Assembly (NCBI GenBank): GCA_032433765.1
Contig: JAVIAB010000092.1
Location: 38,639,718-38,703,717, forward strand
Origin: Megaustenia siamemsis
Taxonomy: Eukaryota; Mollusca; Gastropoda; Stylommatophora; Ariophantidae
Direction: 5' to 3'
Length of the DNA stretch: 64,000 nt
Of the stretch, positions 44,452 to 57,164 are shown piece after piece; the first letter of the stretch is position 1, and every line of letters starts with the position of its first letter. A model generated the notes under the pieces. The model was not told the origin of the DNA. It worked only from the letters and a program-made list of their open reading frames with translations, and searched no databases. Made by a program: the position numbers and the translations under genes.

Positions 44452-44670
44452 ATTCTGCTCTAAAATAAGACAACATGTTCTTCTAACTGTTGGGGCAAAA
44501 TGGTGTGCTCCAAGATAAGACAATGAGTTATTCAGGTTTTATACAATATGTTGTGTTCCAATATAAGACAATGAGTTCTCCCAGCTTTGTGACAATATGT
44601 AGTGCTCCAAGATAAGACATCGAGTTCTTTCAACTTTGTGGCAATAAGTTGTGCTCAGAGATCGACAACG
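44452..44670. repeat. Minisatellite of about 56 bp, four degenerate units
   Basis: Units contain 'gtgctccaagataagacaat' and 'gagttctttcaactttgtgg'-like segments. No coding meaning seen. Confidence 0.8.
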
Positions 44671-44714
44671 ATTTCATATTTAACCAGCCCTGTTCTTGAC
44701 TTAATCCAACAGCA

Positions 44715-44812
44715 ATATGTCATTAGAATAACTCGCCAATCAACAGAACAATTGGCCAACGACCCCGCCTGATCTCAATCCTGTTGAGTATTTGTGGAAC
44801 ATAACTTGATGA
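44715..44812 (+). pseudogene. Tc1-like transposase C-terminal fragment
   Basis: The plus frame reads NWPTTPPDLNPVEYLWNIT before a stop. W-P-x-x-S/P-P-D-L-N-P-(I/V)-E-x-L-W is the diagnostic third catalytic motif (the Glu of DD34E) of Tc1-type transposases. Upstream catalytic Asp motifs were not found. Confidence 0.6.
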
Positions 44813-46011
44813 TCAACTAAAGATAACCAACCACATTTTGACGAACCAAATCCCAAAACACATTATCGGGAAGTTGACTTTATCCATGACGTTTCCTGGC
44901 TTGTATCAATGTCTGTGTTATCCTTCACGTTTCTGATCTTTTTTTCCAACATTCCAGCATGTTTGAGCTTCAGATTGATGAATATGTCCAATTAACATAA
45001 ATTCTCAACAAAAAAAAACTTAACTTAACTTAACTTCGCTTAACGCGTCACATTCTGTTGTCTATTTAATAAAAAAAATCTGATTAAACACAACCGATTA
45101 TTCATTTTTTCTTAGTCTTTTAAAGAATGAGATTTGTTAAATTGTTCTTGAATTATTTTAACTTGTTAAATGAATTCAATTGATGTTTATCTGCAACTTT
45201 TGCTGGTAACTTTTTTATGTATGTAATTTTAACTGCAGTTCAGATTTACGGAGCTGCTGGTTCATAAATCGTATTTGCTCTCGATCAAAGGTCCACACCG
45301 ATTTTCCTCCAAAGCAGTCATCGTTTGTAACCCAAGTTACCTCTCCTTGAATACAATCTTGATAAAGATTTCCACTCGAGCTTGTCTCAAGATTCTGTTT
45401 TCTATCGTGCACCGCGTGAAAATAATTTTTAAACTGGTTCTCTCCCCTTCTTCTAATTTAACCTAGTGACAGAGTTGATTTGGAGATATTTACTGACAGG
45501 CCTACTATTACCAGATTTATCCAGCAATTATAAGAATGGCAATTACGTCATGAGATTACGGAGCCCATATTATTTTCTACGGTACAGAATACGAATATTG
45601 TAAATAGTTGACAGGTCTGTATTTGTCACGACATTACCGAAGTCCATTAACATTTTTATCTTATTTATTGTATTTGAGTAACTGAAGTAAGTCTCTTTAA
45701 ATCATAACTAAAATTAAGAGTACCACAATTTTATAATTTGACCGATCAGTTCTTTGTATGCACTGATCTTCTACCTGACAGCAACAGCCGAATCACACAA
45801 ATCCTGAATATACAATTGATACAAACTCAAGTATTCATAACGCAGGCATATGTTTAGGCGTACGTGGATCATAACAACATTAAAACATAACCCTATTAAT
45901 GGATATCGAAAATAAATACTCACAGTGTTGAGGTTCGTTCGTTACTAAATGATTGACATATAATATTGTCTCCAAAGTGAAGCAACATTCACACAAACGG
46001 TGTCCATATCA
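44813..46011. other. No confirmed gene
   Basis: Contains (AACTT)n at about 45018-45036. The minus frame 45215-45412 is described separately as a weak exon candidate. Confidence 0.5.
45215..45412 (-). CDS. Weak candidate exon, unknown product
   Basis: The 65-codon minus frame includes NLYQDCIQGEVTWVTNDDCF and GGKSVWTFDREQIRFM. It has the balanced residue use of a real protein rather than AT-driven noise, with two nearby Cys. 'CACGATAG' (acceptor-like) lies just before AAACAGAATC, and 'CCGTAAAT' could be a donor at its end. I do not recognise the family. It may equally be chance or an old mobile-element piece. Confidence 0.2.
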   Translation of the reverse strand: MHDRKQNLETSSSGNLYQDCIQGEVTWVTNDDCFGGKSVWTFDREQIRFMNQQLRKSELQLKLHT

Positions 46012-46377
46012 TCATCAAGTACCGGGCTTGCTGGCGTAGGTGATCATGTCTCTCTATAACTTTCGATCCCGACAGTTATTTATCATTTCTGTTGTTGACC
46101 TTCTGCCAAGCCATTCTCTTAAGCTGTCTGGCATCTTTTCTCTTTGCTTCCCTCTATCTCTTCGTTCCTCAATTTTCTCAGTTGTTACAATATATTCCAG
46201 TTGTTCTCTTCTCATTACATGGCCACAAAATGATGATTGTTTCTTCCTAATATTGAAAATTAGCTCTCTTTTTGCTTTGGCCTCCTTCAGAACGTTTTCA
46301 TTACTCTTCTTAGCTGTCCATGGTATTCTCATCATTCTTCTGTAAAACCACATTTCTTCAATAATAATCGGTGTCAA
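46012..46377 (-). pseudogene. LINE ORF2 C-terminus, GAT-tailed family, best copy
   Basis: The minus frame 46054-46377 (107 residues) is intact: EEMWFYRRMMRIPWTAKKS, NENVLKEAKAKREL, FCGHVMRREQLEYIVTTEK, IEERRDRGKQREKM, then WLGRRSTTEMINNCRDRKL. This is the standard end of a LINE ORF2 (region after the reverse transcriptase). The 3' tail on the minus strand is (GAT)n (plus 'atcatcatcaagtac' at 46009-46023). Other copies lie at 11925, 37502 and 53452. Confidence 0.85.
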
Positions 46378-46737
46378 TATAATATAGCAAACAAAACAAA
46401 ATAAAATAGAAAATAAATATATAAATATAGGTAAGCCATAAAGTCACACATTATTCTCTCTCTAAATGTCAACTACAAAAACAATATTAAAAAAAAATTC
46501 TGAATTCATAATTCCATAACCTTTTACGTCAAATGTAATGTACGCAATAAAATAATAAATTTAATATGTTATTTCTTTCTTTTAATGCATATTTTTCGTG
46601 CTTTTTGAAGTAAAGTATATCTGTCTTAATCACTCATTTTGTGGAACAACGTAATTATTATTTTATCTTTCTTTGACTATTCTGCAAGATATCAAAGTTT
46701 GTAGACAGAGACAGTAGTTATCTGGTTATTTGGTTAT
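46378..46737. other. No gene recognised
   Basis: AT-rich, with nothing recognised. Confidence 0.5.
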
Positions 46738-47160
46738 GTGAGGCCCCGATATCACTGCAAACGAATTAAAATCCATAATTGCTCAACCGCCCATGCCAGC
46801 GTAATCATCCGAATTAATATCGCATTTCTCAAACAAAGAAAGCTAACTTTAGTCCCCATCGTAGCAGCCTCAGCACACGCCAAAAGACATAAGGCGAAAC
46901 CGCGCAGAAAGTGAACGCAGCCATGTCACTGTTCCATGTCATACAATATCATCATTCATCGTAAACAATTGAAATATCAAAACATGATCAAAACGGATGA
47001 GACATACAGCTCACGGTGTGCACAGAGCACTTAACTCAGCAGCTCCTGCAACAAGCCGGACTTGGAATATGAGGAAACTGCAACAAGGAACACTTTTCAT
47101 GCATAGCCTTCAATTGTTCCCGCCGCCTATCCAGCATATACCGGGAGTTCACGTCCTCTT
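46738..47160 (+). repeat. Unclassified interspersed repeat, copy
   Basis: Matches 19505-19935 in order over the whole length and, in its last 150 bases, the head-to-head copy at 16512-16735. Shared words include 'atcatccgaattaa', 'gccggacttggaatatgagg' and 'aacaaggaacacttttc'. No protein motif found. Confidence 0.65.
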
Positions 47161-47812
47161 GAAACTAATGTTCGTGGTATTTAAAAAAAAAAAATGTATA
47201 GCGCTTGATGATGTTAGGCCGTCGTTGTTGACTCCAATTCCGAACATATAGACACACAGCTAGTCGTCAGTTTATCCCCGTCGCACATCAAACAACAGAC
47301 CGTAAGATTTTCGTACGGGCGGTCTAGGGATATAAGATGAGCCATTACGATGACGTAGCACACAAATATGTCGTACACACAATTTCTCTCCCTTTACATT
47401 CCTGATTACTCTAGTGAAAGCAGCCTACGACGAACAAAACACGGTACGAATTTCCTAATGAGATAAACTGCGGCTGACGAAGTAGTTTACATTAATGAGT
47501 AACATGGAAATAACTTGCGTCAAGGAATTCCAACAACGGTAATGAACAGCACCAATGTGACATAAAGCGCAGATCAAGGCTAGACGTTGGGAGGTCGCAT
47601 TCACAACATTTGATTTGTCAGAACTGGACTGTTGCCGGCTTACGACTTCGCTTTAGCGACGCAGATGTAATAAGTAGATCATCATTTTTATTTTTACTTT
47701 AACGCAGAAAGTGCAACGGAGAACCGAAATTAATCAGATTTTGAATGCACTTTCTGCAGCGATTGAGAGAACATGACCTAGATCGTTTTTCGTTTTTTTG
47801 ACTTCGTTCAGA
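47161..47812. other. No gene; unusually GC-balanced
   Basis: The segment 47270-47660 is less AT-rich than its surroundings and has no repeat I recognise. No frame with a motif. Confidence 0.45.
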
Positions 47813-47814
47813 GA

Positions 47815-48248
47815 GACAGTAGTAAACTGTCGTAGATATAAATAATATTAAAGTGTCATAGATAAAAGCTGTTGTAAAGTGTTGTAGACATAAACAGTGA
47901 TAAAGTGTCATAGCCAGTAACAGTAGTAAAGTGTCATAGACAGAGACCAATAGTAAAGTGTCGTCGACAGACACAATAGTAAAGTGTTAATAGACACGAT
48001 AGTAAAGTGTCACAGACAGAAACAATAGTAAAGTGTGGAGAACAGAAACAAAAGTAAAGTATCGTAGACAGACACAATAGTCGTGTCATAGACAGAAACA
48101 AGAGTAAAGTATAAAAGACAGACACAACAGTAAAGTGTCGTAGACCGAAATAATAGTAAAGTGTTTTAGACAGAAACAAATATAAAGTGTTGTAGACAGA
48201 AATAAGTATAAAGTATCGTAGACAGAAACAATAGTAAAGTGTCAGAGT
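47815..48248. repeat. 26-bp minisatellite
   Basis: About 16 degenerate units such as 'caatagtaaagtgtcgtaga' plus 'cagaaa'. Minus frames 47699-47974 and 47934-48311 read Y/D/T/L-rich repeats from it and are not genes. Confidence 0.93.
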
Positions 48249-49994
48249 AACGAATATTTCTTGCAGCAGTTGTATTAATATTTCATTCCTGAAGTTCAGA
48301 AACGAAAACAAAACTATATATTAGATAGCGATGTGATGGTTAAAGAAAGTGAGACACTACCACAGGAGAAAGTATTGAGGAAATAGAAATAAATAGTTTG
48401 GGTCGGATATGGAGCACTCTGAGTAAAATGGTCACGGACCATGAAGGATATTAGTGTTGTCTTTGCACTGCAAACACGCCACAACATTTACCAGTCAGTG
48501 ATTGTATCGTCGGGCTGCAGCCAAGAGAAGAAAAGATGTCGAGTTTTCCTTTACATTTGCGATATGTCACATTAAACACTACCTACAGTATATGACAGCT
48601 CTTGAATTAAACATAATATATAGAAGACATATGAAAGAAGGCTTATGTTTTTCTTTATATAAAAAATAACTGCATAATGCATAATGCTTTTAAAGCATTG
48701 TCTTTATCCAACTCCTTTCATTTTCCAGGTCTCCAGCCAGTCTAATTTTGGCTTGTGCTGAAAAGCTCGGCGTCCTTATGTCCTCCAGTACTCTTGTCCT
48801 TAGCCTGCCTCTTTATCGATGTCCTCGAGATCTTAACGCAGGGTTATTTTTGTGATTGTTTCTGTTTCTCGTAACATGAGAAATACAACTCCAGCGTCTA
48901 CATGTTAATCCCACTTGCACTTCTGGTTGCACCTAAACAACAGTTCTAGGGTGTTTATTTTGTTTCTTCAATAAATTCTGCATTAAATGCTGACACTGCT
49001 TTCTTTCCTTTCCCGTTTTATTTAGTGTCATCTCCATATAAATGCACCGAAATATCTGCTCTCAAGTTGTAACATCATGTAGTGTGTATATGCCCGTATA
49101 AATATTGCAGGAATTAACATAAGCAAAACTGGTATCATTTGGAAATAATTTTATGAAACGCCACAAGCGGTGTGAAGGTTTTACATCAAGCAATTTCATT
49201 CAGATTCATTGATATTACATAAATTGTTCTTTATAGAATAACAAAGCAAGCAAAAACAACGAAAACATATAGAAGACAATTAAAATCAACATAATGCTAA
49301 TTAATCAAGTTACGTTAAAACATAAAAACATAAAAGTAAACAAGTTGGTGAATATTTCAAGGTGTGTTCAACTATCAATTTTGTCTTATTTACCGTACTA
49401 ATATTTGTTTTATGTCAGTTACAACCTGATTTATCACATTCATAAGTTACATACCAAGTATATTTGCCCTCAGCAAAATAGTTAAACGCTATAAAGTAGA
49501 TCTACATTATGATCAGGGGAAACACGCATTTGTGAGTCCCTGTGAATTTAATGTGTCAAGTCTTCAGCTGCTGTTTCATAAACTATCTACAAAGTCAATA
49601 AGACCCATTGAAGATCCTGCCAAATGGATATTTGGACACCAGCTCTTCAAAATCCCTTCCATAATTTTGATCAATGGCTATGATTTTATCGATGCGATGC
49701 GAAAGTAACAATTTTTTTGACGATTAGATGGCAGCTAAATGATGGCGGTGGTCTCACGCTGAGCTAAAAACATTAACTTGTCTACTACAACACCACTGTT
49801 CGACGAAACAAGTTGTTTTCTGATCCACCGATCTGCCTCTGCTACCTACGATTCCGCTTGACGAGCCTAATTCAACAAGCTCACAGCACGACTCCTGCAC
49901 CATACCATTGATAACAACATAACATAAGGACCTCAAAGGATTGTAGACAGCATGCAGTGTAATAAAACTATAACAATACATTTACATCGATTAC
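48249..49994. other. No gene recognised
   Basis: AT-rich. The minus frame 49754-49981 shows no recognisable motif. 48720-48840 has some LINE-like words in antisense but no alignable motif. Confidence 0.45.
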
Positions 49995-50560
49995 TCTTTC
50001 TCGTCTGCCTTTCAGCGTCGAGAGAAGATATAATTTGCCATATTTTGCTTTTCAATTGGCCTCGGCTGTTTTTATGTTGCCTAGTAATATTATAATGTAT
50101 CGTCAATCCATCGTGGTCGATCCTTCAGTCTTGTGTTCTCGTAAAAGTTTGTTGAAAGCTGGTTGTGTTGTGTTTTGTTCTTTCTGTCCTACCACATGGT
50201 CAAACCATTTTTCTGTTGTTTCTTTATATATACTACAGAAGGGCTTATTTCGAGCTTTTTCTGTTTTTCGTTTCTGATCTTATCTCTCAGGCTGCCTCCT
50301 GTCATTCGGGGAACACATTTCATCATGTAGTGGTTATTTTCCTTATAGTTTTGAGCCCAGGATGCAGGTTAGACATTGGTAGCGCAGCGTTGGACTGAAG
50401 ATTGTTTTGTAGAGCACTCGTTCTGCCTTCAGTGTTATTTCCTTGTTGGACAATAGTAGCTATAGTTGTCTGATGTATTTTATTTTTTGTTTCTCTTGTT
50501 AATTTCTCCAATGTGCTACTTCTTTGTTCTTTATTCCGCATAACTGGTGGCTACAACTCT
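49995..50560 (-). pseudogene. LINE ORF2 C-terminal fragment
   Basis: Minus frame 50323-50541 gives ALPMSNLHPGLKTIRK; antisense of 50090-50280 gives IRNEKQKK, then FYENTRLKDRPRWIDDTL with stops. It follows the same order as the copy at 23950-24228 (IRNE..., then R-x-K-x-R-x-R-W-I). 5'-truncated and decayed. Confidence 0.55.
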
Positions 50561-52228
50561 ATATTTGTTGTCTATCTCAATGTTCTGTATTATCCTTTAC
50601 TGATCTGCTAAGTCTATCCTAAGTTAATGGCTTACTAAAAACACGCAGCTCGGTCGATGTTTCCCAACGGGCGTGATCGCTCTAGGTGTCACGTGCAATT
50701 AGTTTACGGTCTGATTGTCACTTTCTTGGTGTCTACATCTTAAAAATACTTAAATAACCTTTTCTTATTTTTGAATATAACACGCGTCACAGCTTTAACA
50801 TCCTTTATTTTAGTCACAAAGACATTTATAGTCACCTTTGATTACACTGTGTACTGGTATAAATAAACAGTACAATGGGTTTTATTTTGAGTTAATTTGA
50901 TGTGAACTCCGTGTATTGTTTGTTGAGTATCACTTAGACTAGAAATGGATCGCGTATTCGTCTGTGTGTTTTCTTTACGCTCACTTCTTGCTTGAACTCT
51001 TTCATTGCCTTTAAAACTACCACAACCTTTAATACTTGTTCTCATGTTTCCTCTCTATCACTGTATCAATTACACGTCGTACACATGGTGATAAAGTGTT
51101 CAACATTCTCCATAACTCAAATTATATCATCTACAAAAAACTTCGCAGCACATCCACTACAGTAACTCTACATGTGCTTCATACCATATACAACTCTACT
51201 ACATATTCTCAAACAGATATGTTCCACATTCTCCACAAAGAATTCCACGTTTTTCTCCACAAATTGCTTTAACAATCATTAATCTCTTGAAAATAGAGAC
51301 AAATATAAAAACATTATGCACTCAGCCCTAGACGTAAAGGCCAAGGACTTGGAAAGCCTTGTCAAATTAATTGCTTTATATTTTAATGTATTCACAATCC
51401 CACGATGCTTGTGAGACGTGTTTACTATGGAATATATTGACCTTGCTAGATTTACATATGTTTGCTTATTTGTGAATATAAATACACCAACGTTATTATA
51501 ATATGTTACAAATGAGTGTCTTCAGTAATGTCAACTTTTAAGAGAAATAAAATGAACATATTTGAATGCTAATTATAAATGATAAACCTCCTCTTTCTAT
51601 GAACGAATGAGAAATGTTTTAATTTATCTAAAATAAGCTACATATATAAACTCTCTAAGTTTATGGTGTGTTAATATTTGAAGAAGTCAAAATACAGTTC
51701 TGATGTTTTTATCCAACTACCGACATCTAGTACACAAGAGTAAAGAACTTACATCCAAGGCAGTCTTCTCAAGGTTAAGTAAAGGTTCGCTCCACGTCTT
51801 GCTAGGCGTATGGGGAACGCGCTTTTAGTAACTGTTTTTTTTCTTTGAACCACGGCAATTTTTATGGTAATCTCACAAGGTGTTAGGGTCAAAAGTTGCG
51901 TTTGAACTTCGATAAATGAATAAACCTTCCCTGATTTGAACATGCGTTCAATTTGTTTGAAAAACGCCAGACTTTAATCAATTCGGCCACCTGCTGGATT
52001 TGCCAAAAAGATGAAAAAGTAATAAAAAAATGAATAAAGCTGTAAATGATTACAATTAAAATGAAAGGAATAAACCTGCACAAGATGACGGGAAATGGTC
52101 TACGTTGTCATCATATTACCGAAACCCATAAGCATTATCATATATGTGATATTTAAGTCATTGAAGAAATCATCTTTAAATCATTTCCAAATTAAAAACT
52201 ACAATTTTTGAATTGAGACTGGGCAAGT
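50561..52228. other. No gene recognised
   Basis: AT-rich, with short frames on both strands and no family motif. Confidence 0.5.
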
Positions 52229-52389
52229 TTGTTTAAAGTTATGGTCAAGACTTTTTGCTTAAGAGAAATAAATAAGGCATTATTGAACATTGCTTACAAG
52301 AACACGGTGCACATATGGGTGATGGTTAGTGTGAGACACGGTCGTCTACATTCTCGAAGAAAATACATTTCTAGTGGACATTTGAAGCT

Positions 52390-53240
52390 GTTTGAACTTC
52401 AACACAATCACACAGATGGCTCTACTACAAACACCACCAGAAATGGAGGAGGATGTGTGTTCTTGAGGCTGAATAACCAGGAAGAGATCACCAAGTCAAT
52501 AGCTACTGGGAAATTCTCACATAACTTTAAAGCAGAAACTGAAGCTCTCGTAGACGCTACAAAACTGGCTATCCAACACAAAGATAACATGCACAAGAAA
52601 TTGGTGATACTGACTGATGCACTGTCAGTCCTAACAGCTCTAAGGACCCCCCCCCTCCCTTCCCCGGAACAGTGAACTAGATGACTTGGGAACAACTCTA
52701 GACCAACTGTGCAATAACTCCCGAGAGTGGTCATCGAGTGGATGCCCTCACACTGTAATATACACGGAAATGAACGCGCAGACAAATTAGCTAAAGAGGG
52801 AGAGAGATTACCACAAGAGAACCATCTGGTCAGCTACGATAAAGCCAAATCCATCATCAAAGGCCTGTAAAATGAAAAATGGAAAAAAGAACGCCCAAAG
52901 TATAACGCGAGGAACGGATACCTCCAACTATCAAGGAGGGATCAAGTCATCTTACTTCGCCTACGCACTGGCCACAACATAAGAAACCACATGTTCACCA
53001 AACTCAAAACAGAAACTACCAGCCAATGTCACTGTACCCTGGATAACATGACAACAACACATGTTCAACAGGATTGCCCCCGTTACACAGATGTGAGAAA
53101 GACAATGTGGTCCACACCCGCCTCCTTGGACGAGAACTATACGGGGCAATCGAATCACTTAAATAGACAGCTGCCTTCATAAGAGAGTCCGGAGTCCTAG
53201 TCTGAATGAGCCATAATCGCAGAAGGAGAAGAAGAAGTTT
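52390..53240 (+). pseudogene. LINE ORF2 RNase H and C-terminal domain
   Basis: The RNase H order is complete: TDGS-like HTDGSTTNT at 52409 onwards (first Asp at 52415), FKAETEALVDA (Glu), VILTDALSVLTAL (Asp) and, after frame changes, WMPSHCNIHGNERADKLAKE with the last Asp at 52781. Downstream come SYDKAKSIIKGL, YLQLSRRDQVILLRLRTGHN, a Cys pair and HVQQDCPRYTDVR, then a terminus near 53180. R-L-R-T-G-H and C-P-x-Y are the usual tail of this LINE type. Breaks: a C-run at 52648-52657 and a shift near 52718, plus a stop near 52869. RNase H removes RNA from the RNA-DNA hybrid during target-primed reverse transcription. The reverse transcriptase is missing. Confidence 0.85.
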
Positions 53241-53451
53241 GAACTCTGATGCTATGTAGGTCCAGCCACACTTGAGAACGGAATCTTGCAATTACATAAG
53301 CTTTCAAAAAGGACAGACATAACTTCGATACCACGAATATTGTCATCATTGATATTTAATTGTATAAAGCCACATCCACATGGAAATTAATTAGTTTGGA
53401 TAAAATGTAGCTCAAAAATAGAAATATTGAGAAAAAAAACAAAAATTATAC

Positions 53452-53710
53452 ATCATCATCAAGTACCGGACCTGCTGGTGTAGGTGATCATGTCTCTCCA
53501 CATCTTTCAATCTCGACAGTTATTTATTATTTCTTTTGTTGACCTTCTGCCAAGCTATTCTCTTAAGCTGTCTGGTATTTTTTTTTCTTTGCTTCACTCT
53601 ACCCCTTCGTCCCTCAATTTTTACAGTTGTCACAATATATTCCAGTTGTTCTCTTCTCATTAACATGACGAAAAAATGATGATTGTTTCTTCCTAATTTT
53701 AAAAATTATA
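53452..53710 (-). mobile_element. LINE 3' fragment, GAT-tailed family, copy 4
   Basis: Antisense match to 46012-46265 ('atcatcatcaagtaccgg', 'gttgaccttctgccaagc', 'atattccagttgttctcttc', 'aaaatgatgattgtttcttc'). Starts with the same (GAT)n tail on the minus strand. Confidence 0.8.
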
Positions 53711-54063
53711 CAGAAAACTCAAAATGTTTTTACTGTGAAAGCATGCACACGCTTGAAAGCATAAAATGAAAAGAAATATATATTTTTTTTCATAACTTCT
53801 CAGGTCTGAAATAAAGTGTTATCTCAAACGCGTGATTCTTTATATATTAGGTTTGATGAATGAGATCGGTTATAACAATCGGCCATTGCTATTTGAAGAT
53901 TGGTAAATAACATTAAAAATAAATAAGTATCACGGAGTACATACATGAAGAAAGCTGAACGGACAATTGTTCAAGCATGCAAGGCCATGATCATTCAGGC
54001 ATAGATGCTCACCTGGTGATAATTATGTGGCTTGGAGAGAGGGTTAATAATTTCATTGGCTCC

Positions 54064-54828
54064 GAGTGGCATGGATACTTTTAGTGGCGTGGAGAGACAT
54101 GGATACTTTAGTAGCATGGAGAGACATGGATATTTTAGTGGCATGGAGAGACATGGATATTTTAGTGGCACGGAGAGACATGGATACTTTTAGTGACATG
54201 GAGAGAGAAATACTTTTAGTGGCATGAAGAGACATGGATACTTTTAGTGGCACGGAGAGACATGGATACTTTTAGTGACATGGAGAGAGAAATACTTTTA
54301 GTGGCATGGAGAGACATGGATACTTTTAGTGGCATGGAGAGACATGGATACTTTTAGTGGCACGGAGAGACATGGATACTTTTAGTGACATGGAGAGAGA
54401 AATACTTTTAGTGGCATGGAGAGACATGGATATTTTAGTGGCACGGAGAGACATGCATATTTTTAGTGTCATGGAGAGAGAAATACTTTTAGTGGCATGG
54501 AGAGACATGGATACTTTTAGTGGCATGGAGAGACATGGATATTTAGTGACACGGAGAGACATGGATACTTTTAGTGACATGGAGAGAGAAATACTTTTTA
54601 TTGGCATGGAGAGACATGGATATTTTAGTGACACGGAGAGACATGGATACTTTTAGTGACATGGAGAGAGAAATACTTTTAGTGACACGGAGAGACATGG
54701 ATACTTTTAGTGACATGGAGAGAGAAATACTTTTAGTGGCATGGAGAGACATGGATACTTTTAGTGGCATGGAGAGACATGGATATTTTAGTGACACGGA
54801 GAGACATGGATACTTTTAGTGACACAGT
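54064..54828. repeat. Two-module minisatellite (28 and 26 bp)
   Basis: Module A is like 'agtggcatggagagacatgg' plus 'atactttt'; module B is like 'agtgacatggagagagaaat' plus 'actttt'. They alternate as A-A-B or A-B in longer blocks (a higher-order pattern). Open frames on both strands follow from it and are not genes. Confidence 0.95.
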
Positions 54829-56537
54829 TCGTGTAACCAGTTAACGACAGGAACTGTCATCAAGAGGTTTAACGCGTGTGTCTGGAGGAGGTGAGTCTTA
54901 GGAACGGTTACTACATGGGAGATATTCATAGGGAAGGAATATATTAGAAATAACAAATAAAACTTAAAATAGTAATAATTGATAATTCTTATAAATCAGA
55001 TCGGGGGCGCTGTACTTGATCTGTTACGCGCGATAACCACCCATTGTAAACAATGGTATCATCTGTTGAGAGGGACTGGACATATATGAATATACTCTGA
55101 GTGATGCGGAGCTAATTGTACAATTATTTTTTTTAAGCGTTCAATACAATGATAATTGTGTGAGAGCTTAAACTATCCACCATGAGTAAAGAAGAAGTGT
55201 CGACCACTTGCTAAAATGTGGTAACCACCGATACAAAACACATTGCCAGACATGGAGAACTTGTGTGCAGCGTCCTGAAAGCAGGGCAACTGCTGTGGTG
55301 GCGCCAAGTCCGTTAGTGAGTTAAAAAGAGAGTAGAGATTTGACGCTGAGACGTCGTTGAGAGCTGGTTGATGGAAGGGAAACAACTCTCATGTGGAATT
55401 GTCTGGGTAGGGGTGTAATGAAAAGAAATGAAAGAATGCCCTCATATTACATGTGTTTATTTATATGTATTTATAACACGGGTGATTAATGGTAATGTTC
55501 TAAAGATGTGATGGAAAGGAAAAAGGGAGGGTTATTATGCTGTAGGAAAAAATGGTTTATTTATAGTGAAAGAGATCACAAAGGAAGTAATAATTGAAAT
55601 AGAAAGAGACGTAACAAAAAGAGAATATATAATTTGAAAGAAAGAGAGGCAGAGATAGATAGTGGACGATTGGGGATTTAGAAGAGAGAGATAAGCACCC
55701 GGGGAGAGGGGGGTTACAAATTAAAAGAAAGATGGCGAAGAAGAGAAAATAAAAAATCCCTTAATAGAAAAAAAGAAATCATAATGGTGAATAGAAGAAA
55801 TATAATGCTAACAAATAATAATCAGATAATTGCACAATATAGATATAAATAAAATAAAGAAATTATGAATTATATAAAAGAGAATGAAAAATATGCAGTG
55901 ATAAACGCTGATAAAACATCAAGACATAGATAGGCAGAGAGAGAGAGAGAGAGAGAGGAAGAGGAGAGTTGATATAGAAAAACAGGCAAAAAAGTGATAT
56001 AATAATAGCGTGCAATAATGAAAAAAAACAGGTAAATCAAAATGATGATAGATAAAGATAAACACAGAATGTAAGAACAAAGAGATACGGCAAGAATAGT
56101 TGTTAAAATAACAAAATTTAAGAGATGAACAAAGAAACGGTGAAAAAAATGCACCAAGACAAACAGAGACATAGTTTAGACATTTCGATAGACAAACAGA
56201 TAAAGGAATAGGCAGCCACTGGAGAGTGAGACATTGAAATGTAGATCTATTGTGAACAGACATGGATTTCGACATAGAGACTACATAAAGATCATTTCCA
56301 TAGCCCCATACAGTCTTTGTAGATCGTATATTTTCACATCACAAGAAACTCCCTGAAGTGCCAAATTCAGTCAATCATTTCGGTAATGTAACAACCGTGT
56401 ACAGTGACTTGTCTACATATATTTGCTGCCTGTTATGGCTCAGACATCTACTGACACGGCGGATACCTAGTACCGGTTCACATTACTTGGATTTGCATTT
56501 TTTTGCATCTGAGAAAATCAGTCTTGCGTCTTTTTGG
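54829..56537. other. No gene; (GA)n near 55937-55956
   Basis: Purine-rich from 55500 on. Minus frames 55173-55385, 55870-56172 and 55919-56275 are S/L/F-rich from low complexity. Nothing recognised. Confidence 0.5.
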
Positions 56538-56956
56538 TATCATCAATGTAACGATCAGTCTTATTTTCTTAGATATCATCAATGTAACGATCAGTCTTAT
56601 TTTCTTAGATATCATCAATACCATCATCGTCAACATTATCATAATTACCCCATTATATGATCATAACTTCTCTATCTTTTGTAATGCATCAATCTATTTT
56701 AAGAGGTTACTTCTGGTGTTATTTTTTACTGTTTATTTTATCTTTTATTATGTGAGTCACATACTAATTTGTACAGTGGGGTCGACTGCAATATGCCCAT
56801 CCAAAAACCAATCCTGTGTCTTTGAGTGTAAAGATAATGCACTGTTCTAATGATTCGTTCAAATTCCCCAAAACATAGACCAGCACAATTCAATTAGTAA
56901 GGGTAATAAAATAACATAAGGGTAATAAAATAACATAAGGGTAATAAAATAACAGT
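56538..56956. repeat. 36-bp duplication and 19-bp triplication
   Basis: 'atcatcaatgtaacgatcag' plus 'tcttattttcttagat' is repeated twice at 56538-56617. 'gggtaataaaataacataa' is repeated about three times at 56899-56956. Confidence 0.9.
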
Positions 56957-57164
56957 CTCACTGTTAGTAATAAAATGAATGCAAAATAGTAATACTAGAG
57001 AGTAAAGTATTCAACTCCACCCTTGAAGGTCATGATATCTGGAGTGAGTGTTTCTTTGAATGGCAACGCTTTGCTAATGTCTCTCCTGCGGAAATGTTCT
57101 TTTAAATGCGTCTTAAAAGCAACGCTTTGCTGTCTCTCCAGAAATAATTCTTTGTGTAGGCCTC

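Noticed and set aside
47815..48248. CRISPR-like array
   Set aside because: Repeats are directly tandem with no unique spacers, units are degenerate, and the context is eukaryotic.
54357..54819. MER/RDMDTF repeat proteins
   Set aside because: Frames arise from the 28/26-bp minisatellite and appear on both strands.
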